NCBI RefSeq assembly: GCF_035918395.1
Contig: NZ_CP142362.1
Coordinates: forward strand, 967,501 to 1,031,500
DNA length: 64,000 nucleotides
Source of the DNA: Mycolicibacterium sp. ND9-15
GTDB lineage: Bacteria > Actinomycetota > Actinomycetes > Mycobacteriales > Mycobacteriaceae
Direction of reading: 5' to 3'
Position numbers and translations under genes: made by a program. Of the stretch, positions 1 to 9,364 are shown piece by piece (within the stretch, counting starts at the first letter, position 1; every line of letters begins with the position of its first letter). The notes beneath the pieces were generated by a model. That model had not been told where the DNA came from, ran no database searches, and worked only from the letters and a program-made list of their open reading frames with translations.

Positions 1-53
1 GACACCAGCACGGCCGCATCACGCAGATCCAGGCTCACGTCTATCAGCGCCAC
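1..53 (-). CDS. Possible 5' end of a gene cut by the window edge
   Basis: Just after the stop of the PAS-ANTAR gene a frame opens on the minus strand with GTG at 53, preceded four bases upstream by GAGGG, and stays open to the edge. Only 17 residues are visible (start VALIDVSLDLRDAA), too few to assign a family. If real it would be co-transcribed with the PAS-ANTAR gene. Confidence 0.2.
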   Translation of the reverse strand, partial: MALIDVSLDLRDAAVLV

Positions 54-68
54 ACGACCCTCGTTCGC

Positions 69-752
69 CTACTCGCCGCGGTCGGCGTCGACGCGATTGT
101 GCGCGGTGAGCAGCAGATGATCGAACTGCCTGCGCAGATCGTCACGCGGGGGATCGATGGTGCCGAGTTCGGCGACGATCTGGGCGGCGAGCGCGCGCAG
201 TTTGGTGTTCGTGTGCTGGGAGCGCCACATCAACAGCTCGAACGCGGCGTCGGCGTCGATCCGGTACACGAGCATCAGGGCGCCCTTGGCCTGCTCGATC
301 GCCGCCCGCGCCTCGAACAGCTCGGGAAGTGAGTCGCTCAACGCCTGGCGGCGAGTTTGCGCGAATGTGTCGGTCAGATCGACGTAGTAGCCCTCGGTAC
401 CGACCACGGCACCCGCGTCGTCGAGCATCCGGTCCCCCAGCACGATCACGGTGTGCACCCTGCCCGCCGTGTCGATGAACCTGTGGCGGCTGGAGAACGA
501 CCCGCCCATGTGCAGCGCGTGGTCGAGAAGGTCCTGCACATGCTGGCGGTCGTCGGGGTGTTTGTGTGACAACAGCAACTCGGTTGTCGGCACCACGGCA
601 CCGGGTTCGTATCCGTGCATCCGCGCCACTTCGTCGGACCACTCCCAGCGCTGCCCGACGAACCAGAACCGGAACGTGCCGACGTTGCGGTCCGCGGTGG
701 CCCAGCCCGAGGCGGATGGCAGCGGACTACCCGCCGGCTCCGGGTTCGACAT
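69..752 (-). CDS. PAS and ANTAR domain regulatory protein
   Basis: Cytoplasmic sensor/RNA-binding regulator of 227 residues. The N-terminal half (about 20-130) is a PAS fold, with FRFWFVGQRWEWSDEVARMHG as the entry and a PAC-like end at GTEGYYVDLTD. The C-terminal 60 residues are an ANTAR domain with the typical IEQAKGALM helix followed by AFELLMWRSQHTNTKLR. ANTAR domains bind paired RNA hairpins and prevent transcription termination; PAS domains sense ligands or redox state. The start MSNPEP is preferred; an in-frame ATG seven codons upstream is possible. The target RNA is not visible here, so the signal and regulon are unknown. Family assignment is firm, the role is inferred. Confidence 0.88.
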   Translation of the reverse strand: MSNPEPAGSPLPSASGWATADRNVGTFRFWFVGQRWEWSDEVARMHGYEPGAVVPTTELLLSHKHPDDRQHVQDLLDHALHMGGSFSSRHRFIDTAGRVHTVIVLGDRMLDDAGAVVGTEGYYVDLTDTFAQTRRQALSDSLPELFEARAAIEQAKGALMLVYRIDADAAFELLMWRSQHTNTKLRALAAQIVAELGTIDPPRDDLRRQFDHLLLTAHNRVDADRGE

Positions 753-821
753 ACCCCCATCATCGCACCACAACCGCCGTGAGGAGCGGGTTCGAAAAGC
801 CCCGTACCGGTCAGATCGGAC

Positions 822-3731
822 TCAGCCGCCCGCGCGGGTCGACGCCGCCACGCGTTCCGGGAATACGGCGGCCAGCCTGCGTTTCGACGCCGGTGTGGCC
901 ACCACCTGCGGCCACCAGAACCACCGGCCCAGCAGTGCCGCGATGGACGGCGTCATGAAGGCACGCACGACCAGAGTGTCGAACAGCAGGCCCAGCGCGA
1001 TGGTGCTGCCGACCTGGGCGATGCTGCGCAGATCACCGACGACGAACGAGGCCATCGTCGCGGCGAACACCAGACCCGCCGAGGTGACCACCGAGCCGGA
1101 ACCGGCCATCGCCCGGATGATCGCGACCTTGAAGCCGTGGTGCAGTTCCTCCTTGAACCGGGACACCAGCAGCAGGTTGTAGTCCGAACCCACCGCCAAC
1201 AACAGGATCACCGACATCACCAGCACGATCCAGTGCAGGCGGATGCCCAGCAGGTGCTGCCAGACGAGCACGGACAGACCGAACGACGTGCCGAGCGAGA
1301 GCAGCACCGTGCCGACGATCACCGCTGCCGCCACCACGGCGCGCGTGACGATCAGCATGATGATGAAAATCAGTGCGGCCGCGGATAATCCGGCGATCAC
1401 CAGGTCATAGTTCGAGCCGTCGCGCATGTCCTTGTACGTGGCAGCGGTCCCGCCGAGGTAGATGGTCGAGCCCTCCAGCGGGGTGCCCTTGATCGCTTCC
1501 TTGGCGGCCAGCTTGATCGCGTCGATGTGGTCGATGCCCTCCGGAGTGGCCGGGTCGCCCTCGTGCTCGATGATGAAGCGCACCGACTTGCCATCCGGTG
1601 AGATGAAGTTGTCCATGCCGCGCTGGAAGTCCTTGTTCTCGAACGCCTCCGGCGGCAGATAGAACGAGTCGTCGTTCATCGATGCGTCGAACGCGTCGCC
1701 CATCGCGTGCGAGTTCTCCTGCATGGCCGCCATCTGATCCTGCAGCCCCTTCTGCGAGGTGCGCATGGTCAGCATCATCAACTTCATCGTCTTCATGGTC
1801 TCGATCTGCTGTGGCAGCAGCACGACCAGCTGGGGCATCAGGGTGTCGAGGTGTTCGAGGTCCGGTACCAGCTCTTGGATGTCGTCGGTCAGCGTGTCGA
1901 TACCGTCGAGCGTGTCGAACACCGACCGCAGCGACCAGCACACCGGGATGTTGTAACAGTGCGGTTCCCAGTAGAAGTAATTGCGGATCGGCCGAAAGAA
2001 ATCGTCGAAATCGCTGATGTGGTCCCGCAACTCGGCGACGTCGATCGCCATGGCCTTGGTCTTCTGGACCATGCTGTGGGTGGTGTCGGCCATCTGCTGC
2101 ATCAGGCCGGCCATCTTCTCCATCGTGTCGATGGTCGTCTGCATCTCGTCGGCCTGCACCAGCATGTCGGCCATCCGGTCCTGCAGATACTTCTGGTTCA
2201 TCTGGTTGGTGGTGCCCTGCATGCTGAGCAGGAACGGGATCGTGGTGTGCTCGATCGGCTTACCCTGCGGCCGGGTGATGGTCTGCACCCGGGCGATGCC
2301 CGGTACGCGGAACACCCCCTTGGCGATCTTGTCGATCACCAGGAAGTCGGCCGAGTTGCGCAGATCGTGGTCGCTTTCCACCATCATCAGCTCAGGGTTC
2401 ATCCGGGCCGCGTCGAAATGCCGGTCGGCCACGTCATATCCGATGTTGGCCGGGGTGTCGGCGGGCAGGAAGTGGCGACCGTCGTAGTCGACCTTGTATC
2501 CGGTCAATGCCAACAGCCCGATCAGCGACAGCGCGCACGTCGCGACGAGGACCGGCCCGGGCCACCGCACGACCACGACGCCCACCCGCCGCCACCAGCG
2601 CGAGTTGATGGCCCGCTTCGGTTCGAACAGCCCGAACCGGCCGCCGACGACGACCACGGCCGGTCCCAGCGTCAAGGCGGCGATCACCGCGACGAGAACG
2701 CCCACCGCGCACGGCACCGCCATGGTCTGGAACCACGGCAGCCGAGTGAACTTCAGGCACAGCAGCGCGCCTGCGATCGTGAGCCCCGAGGCCAGCACCA
2801 CGTGGGCGGTGCCGTGAAACATGGTGTAGTAAGCGGTTTCGCGGTCCTCGCCGAGTTGTCGCGCCTCCTGGTACCGGCCGATGAGGAAGATCGCGTAATC
2901 GGTGCCCGCGGCGATCGCGATGAGGGTCAGCAGGCTGGTCGCGAACGTCGACAGCCCGATCAGCCCGGAGTCCCCGAGGAACGCGACGATCCCGCGGGAG
3001 GAACCGAGTTCCACGAACACCATCAACAGGATCAGGATCATGGTGGCGATCGAGCGAAAGACGAACAGCAGCATCACCGCGATGACGATCAGCGTGGCGA
3101 CGGTGGCCTTGAAGGCTCCCTTGTCGCCGGCGACGCGCTGGTCTGCGCCCAGCGCCGCTCCGCCGGTGACATAGGCCTCGACCCCTGGCGGGGCGGGCGT
3201 TTCCGCGATGATGTCGCGGACGGCTTGGATCGACTCGTTGGAAATCGTCTCGCCCATGTTGCCGCGCAGATAGATCTGCACGTAGGCGGACTTACCGTCG
3301 GCGCTCTGGGCGCCCGCCGCGGTGAGCGGGTCGCTCCAGAAGTCGGCGACGTGCTCGATGTGGTGTGGGTCGGCCCGGAACCTCTTGATCAGCTCGTCGT
3401 AGTAGCGGTGCGCGTCGGCGCCGAGTGGCTTGTCGCCCTCGAGGATGACCATCGCGTTGCTGTCGGAGTCGAACTCCTGAAAATTCGCGCCGACGCGCTG
3501 CATCGCGATGAAGGCCGGTGCGTCATGGGCGTTCATTGAAACGGTGTTGGCCTTGCCCACCTCTTCCAGCGACGGGACCAACACGTTGGTGACCGCGGTC
3601 AAGACCAACCACCCGATGATGATGGGCACCGCGAGCACCCGGATGGCATGGGCGATCCGCGAGCGGTGGGCGGGCACGGTTCCGGGTCCCGGGTCGCCAT
3701 GCTGGGCGCGAACCGCCTCGGTTCTGCTCAT
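822..3731 (-). CDS. MmpL-family RND transporter
   Basis: Inner-membrane RND transporter of 969 residues, of the MmpL4/MmpL5 subgroup that exports siderophores, lipids or drugs using the proton gradient. One N-terminal helix (about 33-50) is followed by a periplasmic porter domain, a five-helix bundle with the motif [12 protein letters not shown] near residue 280, a second porter domain, and a second bundle with [12 protein letters not shown] near 880. Between about 500 and 690 lies the long Met/Gln-rich coiled-coil insertion with two cysteines ([10 protein letters not shown]) typical of MmpL4/5. MmpL4/5 genes usually follow an mmpS gene; none is next to this one. A consensus promoter lies just upstream. 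The substrate cannot be told from sequence. Confidence 0.93.
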   Translation of the reverse strand: MSRTEAVRAQHGDPGPGTVPAHRSRIAHAIRVLAVPIIIGWLVLTAVTNVLVPSLEEVGKANTVSMNAHDAPAFIAMQRVGANFQEFDSDSNAMVILEGDKPLGADAHRYYDELIKRFRADPHHIEHVADFWSDPLTAAGAQSADGKSAYVQIYLRGNMGETISNESIQAVRDIIAETPAPPGVEAYVTGGAALGADQRVAGDKGAFKATVATLIVIAVMLLFVFRSIATMILILLMVFVELGSSRGIVAFLGDSGLIGLSTFATSLLTLIAIAAGTDYAIFLIGRYQEARQLGEDRETAYYTMFHGTAHVVLASGLTIAGALLCLKFTRLPWFQTMAVPCAVGVLVAVIAALTLGPAVVVVGGRFGLFEPKRAINSRWWRRVGVVVVRWPGPVLVATCALSLIGLLALTGYKVDYDGRHFLPADTPANIGYDVADRHFDAARMNPELMMVESDHDLRNSADFLVIDKIAKGVFRVPGIARVQTITRPQGKPIEHTTIPFLLSMQGTTNQMNQKYLQDRMADMLVQADEMQTTIDTMEKMAGLMQQMADTTHSMVQKTKAMAIDVAELRDHISDFDDFFRPIRNYFYWEPHCYNIPVCWSLRSVFDTLDGIDTLTDDIQELVPDLEHLDTLMPQLVVLLPQQIETMKTMKLMMLTMRTSQKGLQDQMAAMQENSHAMGDAFDASMNDDSFYLPPEAFENKDFQRGMDNFISPDGKSVRFIIEHEGDPATPEGIDHIDAIKLAAKEAIKGTPLEGSTIYLGGTAATYKDMRDGSNYDLVIAGLSAAALIFIIMLIVTRAVVAAAVIVGTVLLSLGTSFGLSVLVWQHLLGIRLHWIVLVMSVILLLAVGSDYNLLLVSRFKEELHHGFKVAIIRAMAGSGSVVTSAGLVFAATMASFVVGDLRSIAQVGSTIALGLLFDTLVVRAFMTPSIAALLGRWFWWPQVVATPASKRRLAAVFPERVAASTRAGG

Positions 3732-3802
3732 GCCCCGCCCCTCGCTCGCCCGTCACTTCACGGCGGAGCTCGGACATTGAAAACTCCGTCAGGTGTGTCG
3801 TA

Positions 3803-3832
3803 TATCTAGCCCGTCGAAGTATCCACTGTCAA
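3803..3832 (-). promoter_or_regulatory. Sigma-70-type promoter of the mmpL gene
   Basis: On the minus strand TTGACA (3832-3827) is followed by an 18-base spacer and TAGATA (3808-3803), near-consensus -35 and -10 boxes about 70 bases upstream of the mmpL start. The -35 box lies inside one arm of the inverted repeat at 3826-3846, so a bound repressor would block RNA polymerase. Confidence 0.6.
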
Positions 3833-3846
3833 CGCAGGTCTGACAG
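3826..3846. promoter_or_regulatory. Inverted repeat overlapping the mmpL -35 box
   Basis: CTGTCA and TGACAG form perfect 6-base arms separated by 9 bases (CTGTCAACGCAGGTCTGACAG, in two 10-base halves about one helical turn apart apart from the central base). It overlaps the TTGACA box, as expected for a repressor operator. No regulator gene lies beside it, so the cognate protein is unknown. Confidence 0.4.
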
Positions 3847-3871
3847 CGAGTTCACAGATACCGGACGCCGC

Positions 3872-5632
3872 TCAGCGCGCACCACGCACGAGCCGTCCCG
3901 GCCGGGCCCCGGTGTCGGCGCCGTCGCGGCGCGTCACGACGCCGCTGACGACCGTCGCGCTGTATCCGGAGGCACCCTGTACCAGACGCTGACCGCCGGC
4001 GGGCAGGTCGTAGGCCATCCGCGCGGGATGCAGGGTAAGCGCGTCCATGTCGATGACGTTGAGGTCGGCCTTCTTACCCACCTCGATGACGCCGCGATCG
4101 GAGAGCCCGAACAGCTGCGCGGTGTCGTGGGACTGCTTGCGGACCACATATTCCAGCGGCAGCTTGTCACCGCGATGGCGGTCCCGCGCCCAATGGGTCA
4201 GCAGGAACGTCGGATACGAGGCGTCGCAGATCATGCCGCAGTGCGCCCCACCGTCGGACAGTCCGACCACACCAGCCGGATGCAGCAGCATCTCCCGGAT
4301 CGCGTCGTGGTTGCCGTAGAAGTAGTTGTAGAACGGCAGCATCAACATCGCCGTGGCGTCGTCTTCGAGCATCAGGTCGTAGAGCGTCGACAGCGGGTCT
4401 TCGCCGCGTTCACTCGCGATGGCGGTCACCGCGCGGTCCGGTGTCGGTTCGTAGTCGGGCGGATCGCCCAGCGAATAGATGCGACCGAGCGAGTGCTGCA
4501 CGAGCGCGAACATGGCGTCGAACAACACCGAAGGGTCAGCCGGCAGGTCGGCCTCGGAGAGGATCGCTGCCTTGACCGCGGGATCGGCCAGGCGCGCCGC
4601 CAGTCCCTCCCGGCTGCACTCGGCCTTGAGCCTGCGGAAGGTGGGGCGGTGCGTGAACGCATGGTGTCCCGGGAAGCCGAACAACATCCCGAACGGGCGC
4701 GCGGCGATCTGCGGATACAGTTGGCTGCCCGCGGCGTGCGCCTCGGCCGAGATGTCGAGTTGTTCGCGCCACAAGTCGGGCGCCGCGTCGACCTGGATCA
4801 TCCCGAACGAGATCGGGCGGTCGATCTCCGCGGCGAGGCGCTTCATCCACTCCAGTTCCTTCTTGGGAGCGATGATGTCCTCGCCGGCGACACCCTGCGG
4901 CGCCAGCTCGAACACGGCCCGCCCACCGGCGGCCATGGCCCGGCCGAGCCCGAAGAGTTCGTCCTCCGCGGCGAAGGTGCCGGGGACCGGTTCACCGTCG
5001 ATGGCACGGTGGCCCAGGGTGCGCGAGGTCGAGAAACCCAGCGCGCCCGCCTCGATGCCGTCCTGCACCAGGCGCGCCATCGCGGCGATGTCCTCGGAGG
5101 AGGCGGGCTCGTTGCGGGCTCCCCGCTCCCCCATCGCGTACGCGCGAACCGCACCGTGCGCGATCTGGCTGCCCACGTCGATGGCGAACTGCTGCTTGTC
5201 GACAACGTCGAGGTATTCGGGGTAACTCTCCCACCCCCACGAGATACCTTCGGTGAGCGCGGTGCCCGGGATGTCCTCGACGCCCTCCATCAGCCCGATC
5301 AGCCACTCCTCCCGGCCGGGCCGTACCGGCGCGAACCCGACACCGCAGTTGCCGGTGACCACGGTGGTCACCCCGTGACCGCTGGAGGGCTCGAGCATGC
5401 TGTCCCAACTGACCTGACCGTCGTAATGGGTGTGGATGTCCACGAAGCCGGGCGCGACGACCTTCCCGCTCGCGTCGATGGTCTCGGCGGCCCCACCCTG
5501 CATCGGCGCGTCGCCGGCGCCTCGTCGGCGGACGTCGACGATCTTGCCGTCCTTCACCCCGATGTCGGCGATGAACCGGTCCGCACCCGTGCCGTCGACG
5601 ACCGTCCCGCCGGTGATCTTCAGGTCGAACAC
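3872..5632 (-). CDS. N-acyl-D-amino-acid deacylase family amidohydrolase
   Basis: Metal-dependent amidohydrolase of 586 residues, similar to D-aminoacylases, which remove the acyl group from N-acyl-D-amino acids; many mycobacterial members are of unknown substrate. The metal-binding H67-T-H69 lies in [24 protein letters not shown] near residue 110 is typical of this subfamily, and the late metal ligand D460 lies in [12 protein letters not shown] start is chosen because GGAGGAG lies five bases upstream. It is divergent from the Rieske oxygenase, and the intergenic region contains a perfect palindrome, so the two are probably co-regulated. It may hydrolyse an amide or cyclic intermediate of the same pathway. 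Confidence 0.88.
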   Translation of the reverse strand: MFDLKITGGTVVDGTGADRFIADIGVKDGKIVDVRRRGAGDAPMQGGAAETIDASGKVVAPGFVDIHTHYDGQVSWDSMLEPSSGHGVTTVVTGNCGVGFAPVRPGREEWLIGLMEGVEDIPGTALTEGISWGWESYPEYLDVVDKQQFAIDVGSQIAHGAVRAYAMGERGARNEPASSEDIAAMARLVQDGIEAGALGFSTSRTLGHRAIDGEPVPGTFAAEDELFGLGRAMAAGGRAVFELAPQGVAGEDIIAPKKELEWMKRLAAEIDRPISFGMIQVDAAPDLWREQLDISAEAHAAGSQLYPQIAARPFGMLFGFPGHHAFTHRPTFRRLKAECSREGLAARLADPAVKAAILSEADLPADPSVLFDAMFALVQHSLGRIYSLGDPPDYEPTPDRAVTAIASERGEDPLSTLYDLMLEDDATAMLMLPFYNYFYGNHDAIREMLLHPAGVVGLSDGGAHCGMICDASYPTFLLTHWARDRHRGDKLPLEYVVRKQSHDTAQLFGLSDRGVIEVGKKADLNVIDMDALTLHPARMAYDLPAGGQRLVQGASGYSATVVSGVVTRRDGADTGARPGRLVRGAR

Positions 5633-5675
5633 GATTACTCCTCCGGATCCGGATTGCAGCCGCTAATGTCGGGCA

Positions 5676-5692
5676 CTGTAACACCGTTACAG
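5676..5692. promoter_or_regulatory. Palindromic operator between deacylase and Rieske oxygenase
   Basis: CTGTAAC-ACC-GTTACAG is a perfect inverted repeat with 7-base arms in the 93-base divergent intergenic region. Position and symmetry fit a TetR-family operator. The likely binder is the TetR encoded immediately downstream of the oxygenase, which would make this a small self-contained regulon. Confidence 0.65.
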
Positions 5693-5725
5693 AGAGCCAT
5701 GAGGCGGCTTCGGAGAGGACCGATC

Positions 5726-7048
5726 ATGACGCGCATCGCGCACGACGTCCGTCGCGAAGACGCGATCGGCGCCCCGCCCGCGCGGCCGACGCTGGTGCCC
5801 GCCGAGCGGTACTACTCGGCGGCGTTCGCGCGATTGGAGATCGAGCGCATGTGGCCGAAGGTCTGGCAGTGCGCCTGCACGGTCGACCACGTCGCCGAGC
5901 CCGGTGACTACTTCGAATACCGTTGCGGCCCATACTCGGTTCTGATCGTGCGTGGCGAGGACGGCGTCCTGCGCGGGTTCCAGAACGTGTGCCGGCACCG
6001 CGGCAACTCGTTGTGCTCGGGCTCCGGCTCGGGCCTGAACGAGTTGCGATGCGGATATCACGGCTGGACATGGGATCTCGGCGGCGAGTTGCGACGAGTG
6101 CCGAACCGCAAAGGCTTCGGCGCCCTGCGCATGGCCGAGCTTCCGCTGGTCCCGGTCGCCGTGGACACCTGGGAGCGGCTGGTCTTCGTCAACCTCGATG
6201 TCGACGCGATGCCCCTGCTCGACTACCTGGAAGGCATGCCGGGCGATGTCGAGTGGTGCAGGCTCGCCGACTTCCGCTGCTACGCCACCATGACGATCGA
6301 CGTCGACGCGAATTGGAAGACGATCGCCGACGGGTACAGCGAGACCTACCACATCCAGACCCTGCACCCGGAGCTGCACCGCTGCATGGACGACGTCTAT
6401 GCGCCGCAGACGATCTGGGGACACACGGGCAAATCCGAACAGCTGTACGGTGTTCCGAGCCCACACCTGAAGCGCGCCCTCGCCGACAGCGAGGTCTGGG
6501 ACGCATACGTCTGCACCCAGGGTGCGCTGATGGGCGTCGAGGAGGGCACGCCGCTGCCCGACGACCGTGACCCCGGAGCTTCGGTGGCCGACGTGATCGC
6601 CGCTCGGACCCGGGCGTTCGCGGCCTCCCGCGGCGTCGACCTGGACTGGGCCGGCACCGACGAGGTCATGCGACTGCACCAGTACAACGTGTTCCCGAAT
6701 ATGACGCTCTTGATGAACGCCGACCACCTGACCGTGATGACGTCACATCCCGGGGCCGACCCGGATCGCGGCGAGTTGGTGATGGTGCTGTGGACGCGCA
6801 TGCCACCCGGTGCGCCCCGCACCAAACCGGTCGACGTGCGGATGACCGCCGCCGAGGCTCACCCGGGACTGGTTCTCACACAGGACATCTCGGTGCTGGC
6901 CGGGTTGCAGCGCGGCATGCATCAGCCCGGTTTCACGCACCTGACGCTGTCCAACGAGGAGCGACGCGTGATCAACATGCACCGCAACCTCGAGCGCTAC
7001 CTCGACCTGCCGGAGTCCGACCGGATGACCGGAGGTGAGACCGATTAG
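5726..7048 (+). CDS. Rieske non-haem iron ring-hydroxylating oxygenase, alpha subunit
   Basis: Oxygenase component of 440 residues that would use O2 and electrons from a separate ferredoxin/reductase to hydroxylate an aromatic or terpenoid substrate. The Rieske [2Fe-2S] ligands are C89-x-H91 and C109-x2-H112 (CRHRG and CGYHGWTW). The catalytic-domain iron site is visible as N196, D202, H209 and H214 in NWKTIADGYSETYHIQTLHP. The start is set by GGAGAGGA six bases before ATG 5726, although the frame is open far upstream. No beta subunit, ferredoxin or reductase gene is next to it, so electron donors must be elsewhere. The end overlaps the TetR gene by 14 bases if that starts at its GTG. Confidence 0.93.
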   Translation: MTRIAHDVRREDAIGAPPARPTLVPAERYYSAAFARLEIERMWPKVWQCACTVDHVAEPGDYFEYRCGPYSVLIVRGEDGVLRGFQNVCRHRGNSLCSGSGSGLNELRCGYHGWTWDLGGELRRVPNRKGFGALRMAELPLVPVAVDTWERLVFVNLDVDAMPLLDYLEGMPGDVEWCRLADFRCYATMTIDVDANWKTIADGYSETYHIQTLHPELHRCMDDVYAPQTIWGHTGKSEQLYGVPSPHLKRALADSEVWDAYVCTQGALMGVEEGTPLPDDRDPGASVADVIAARTRAFAASRGVDLDWAGTDEVMRLHQYNVFPNMTLLMNADHLTVMTSHPGADPDRGELVMVLWTRMPPGAPRTKPVDVRMTAAEAHPGLVLTQDISVLAGLQRGMHQPGFTHLTLSNEERRVINMHRNLERYLDLPESDRMTGGETD

Positions 7049-7682
7049 CACACCGAGCAGCCCCGAAGCCATCCTCGACAGCGCCGCGAAGCTGATCGAA
7101 ACGCACGGGGTGGACGGCTTCACCATGCGGGGGTTGGCCGAACAACTCGGTGTCGCCGCGACGTCGATCTACTGGCATGTCGGCGGTCGCGACAAACTGT
7201 TCGACAGCCTGGTGGATCGACTGCTCGACGAGATGGCGCACCTACCCGTCACCGGAGACACCCCCGTGGACCGCATCGCTTCGCTGGCCCGCGCGCAACG
7301 CAAGCTGCTGATCGAGCGGCAGCACCTGCTTGCCATCGCCCATGAAAGGGACACCACGCCGCGGCTGTTCCTGCCGGTGCAACGGGCGTTGGCGGCTCAA
7401 CTGGCGGCACTCGGCGTAACGGGCCAGGACGCCGCGCTCGTACTGCGCGCCGTTCAGGTGCACGTCATTTCGTCTGCGGTGATGCAGTTCTCGGCGGTGC
7501 GTGGGGCCAAGCACGACGAGGAGGACCCGTCGCTGTGGACCGACGACTGGCCTGATCAGGCGCTGGTGCGGGCGCTGCAGTCGCCGACCGACTACGACGC
7601 GGTCTTCGAGTACGGCCTGCAAGCGCTGCTGGCATCGTTGCGCCTTCGAGACACCCTCGCGACTGAGAAGCCATGGTCGTGA
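7035..7682 (+). CDS. TetR-family regulator of the Rieske/deacylase pair
   Basis: TetR repressor of up to 215 residues. The N-terminal helix-turn-helix is clear (MRGLAEQLGVAATSIYWHVGGRDKLFDSLVDRLL, about residues 29-62); the C-terminal ligand and dimer domain is diverged as usual. GTG 7035 is the longest start, but GGAGG at 7031-7035 overlaps it. ATT at 7044, eight bases after GGAGG, would be better spaced, so the true start may be three codons later. Translation looks coupled to the oxygenase. It most likely binds the palindrome at 5676 and responds to a pathway substrate; this is inference from position. Confidence 0.9.
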   Translation: MRPISTPSSPEAILDSAAKLIETHGVDGFTMRGLAEQLGVAATSIYWHVGGRDKLFDSLVDRLLDEMAHLPVTGDTPVDRIASLARAQRKLLIERQHLLAIAHERDTTPRLFLPVQRALAAQLAALGVTGQDAALVLRAVQVHVISSAVMQFSAVRGAKHDEEDPSLWTDDWPDQALVRALQSPTDYDAVFEYGLQALLASLRLRDTLATEKPWS

Positions 7683-7708
7683 TCCGTCGCGAGTCACGAC
7701 CTGGAATG

Positions 7709-8134
7709 CTATTTCGGCGCGATGTCGGCGGGCTCGTAGCGCAGCATCGTCACATCGTGCTCGGGGTAGTCGAAGAACACCGGTTTGACCCGCATCCCGA
7801 CCTTCAGTTCGGCCGGGTCGACATTGACGAGCTCGGTGGAGAACCGCGGGCCCTCATCCCATTCGACGATCGCGAGCAACTGCGGCACCGCGTCGGCGAA
7901 GTGTGGCCCGACGGGCCGGCGCGCCACCGTGTAGGAGTACAGCGTGCCCATCCCGGAGATCTCGCGCCACTCGAGGTCGCCGGCAAGGGTGCGGGGCGCC
8001 CGCACGCGCGGATAGAACACGTACGCCTCCGATGACGGCGAGTACTGGATCACGATGCGGTGCTGCGTCAACGCGTCCCAGAACGGCGCGGTGGTGGGGG
8101 TTTTGACCGGCATCGGCCGCTCGAACGTGGTCAC
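7709..8134 (-). CDS. DUF35 OB-fold protein with degenerate zinc ribbon
   Basis: DUF35 (OB-fold, acyl-CoA-associated) protein of 141 residues. The usual N-terminal zinc ribbon should carry two CxxC pairs; here that region reads YSPSSEAYVFYPR and the whole protein has no cysteine, so it cannot bind zinc in the usual way. The OB-fold core (about 50-130; LYSYTVARRPVGPHFADAVPQLLAIVEW) is intact. DUF35 proteins pair with thiolase-like Ltp proteins, as in steroid degradation (ChsH2/Ltp2). It is the last gene of a four-gene operon and starts three bases after the thiolase stop, which supports such a complex. Confidence 0.87.
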   Translation of the reverse strand: MTTFERPMPVKTPTTAPFWDALTQHRIVIQYSPSSEAYVFYPRVRAPRTLAGDLEWREISGMGTLYSYTVARRPVGPHFADAVPQLLAIVEWDEGPRFSTELVNVDPAELKVGMRVKPVFFDYPEHDVTMLRYEPADIAPK

Positions 8135-8137
8135 GGG

Positions 8138-9346
8138 TCAGGCTCCTTCGAGAATCAACGCGGTCTGCTCGGACAGGATCCCGCCGTTGCCGGATACGAA
8201 CGCGCGATTGCAGTCGGCCACCTGCGCGGCGCCCGCGCGCCCCATGATCTGCCGGGCGGCGTCGCAGACATGGTGCATTCCCCCCGCCAAGCCGGCCTGG
8301 CCGAAGCCGAGTTGACCGCCGGCGGTGTTGAGCGGGAAGTCGCCGCGGAACGTGAGGTCGTGATCGGCGACGAACTGCATGCCTTTGCCCTTCTCGCAGA
8401 ACCCGGCGTCCTCCAGCGAGAGCAGCACGGTGATCGTGTAGCAGTCGTAGATCGACACCATGTCCATTTCGGCGCGCGCCAGATCGGTCATCCCGAAGGC
8501 GGTTTCGGCGGCTTCGGCCATCGGGGTGTGCAGCAGGTCGGCCGCGTAGGTCGGGGTCTTGAACGGCACGTGCTCGCCGAAGCCCTTGATCCACACCGGC
8601 CGGTTACGCGCCCGCCTGGCGATGTCGGCGTTCGCGATGACCACCGCAGCGCCGCCCACGCACGGCATCACGATCTCGAGCATGCGCAAGGGGTCGGCGA
8701 TGACCGGGCTGGCGAGTACGTCTTCGACCGTGAGCGGCTTGTCCTTCCAGATCGCGCCGTCGGTGTGGTTGGCGTTGACCCGCTGGTCGACGACGATCTT
8801 GGCCATCGCCCGTTCGTCGTAGCCGTAGACCGCACCGTAGCGGGTGGCCACCTGACCGTACGGCCCGTTCTGCCCGAGGTTGCCGTAGGGAATCTCGAAT
8901 TCGGCCTGCGGGGAGCCGTACTGGTTGCTCGACGACCCGAAGAACACCGCGTCCACCAACGGCCTCGGCTTCTTCTCCGACATCGGCGTGATGTAGCGCG
9001 CGGGCAGCGCGCACAGCACCACGTCGCACAGGCCCAGTTCGACCGCCGCGGCCGCTCGCCACACCATTGCGGCCGCGCTGGCCCCGCCGAGGTCGACGAG
9101 TTCGGCGAAGTTCGCTCCGACACCAAGGTATTCGGCGATCGTGGACGGCACGAAGATCTCCGACTCGGCGAGGTGCGAGGTGACGATGCCGTTGACGAGT
9201 TCACCTGAGAGCCCGGCGTCCGCGAGCGCAGCCGATCCCAGTTCGGCCCACTGTTCGAGGGTGAACGGCGCCGGGGAGGCCTTGTTCATCCGTTCCGGCG
9301 GCAGTTCCACATAGCCGACGATCGCGGCTTCCCCACGTAATCCCAT
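8138..9346 (-). CDS. Thiolase-like lipid-transfer protein (Ltp/SCP-x type)
   Basis: Thiolase-superfamily protein of 402 residues of the Ltp subgroup. Glycine-rich elements such as NTAGGQLGFGQAGLAGGMHHV and the segment YDCYTITVLLSLEDAGFC are typical of Ltp2-type enzymes. Where classical thiolases have the nucleophilic cysteine, the sequence reads LVDLGGASAAAMVW, without cysteine. Ltp2-like proteins lacking it act as retro-aldolases with a DUF35 partner, releasing a small acyl-CoA from a beta-hydroxyacyl-CoA; that is the best guess here. It lies between the acyl-CoA dehydrogenase (18-base gap) and the DUF35 gene. Confidence 0.88.
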   Translation of the reverse strand: MGLRGEAAIVGYVELPPERMNKASPAPFTLEQWAELGSAALADAGLSGELVNGIVTSHLAESEIFVPSTIAEYLGVGANFAELVDLGGASAAAMVWRAAAAVELGLCDVVLCALPARYITPMSEKKPRPLVDAVFFGSSSNQYGSPQAEFEIPYGNLGQNGPYGQVATRYGAVYGYDERAMAKIVVDQRVNANHTDGAIWKDKPLTVEDVLASPVIADPLRMLEIVMPCVGGAAVVIANADIARRARNRPVWIKGFGEHVPFKTPTYAADLLHTPMAEAAETAFGMTDLARAEMDMVSIYDCYTITVLLSLEDAGFCEKGKGMQFVADHDLTFRGDFPLNTAGGQLGFGQAGLAGGMHHVCDAARQIMGRAGAAQVADCNRAFVSGNGGILSEQTALILEGA

Positions 9347-9364
9347 CTGGTGTCCTTTGATTCG

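Noticed and set aside
1707..3539. Very long open frame (610 codons) on the plus strand opposite mmpL
   Set aside because: It lies antisense to a clear MmpL gene, is rich in His, Gln, Arg and Asp as expected for a high-GC shadow frame, and has no family features.
4028..5725. Upstream extension of the Rieske oxygenase frame
   Set aside because: It runs antisense to the deacylase gene; GGAGAGGA and ATG 5726 mark the real start.
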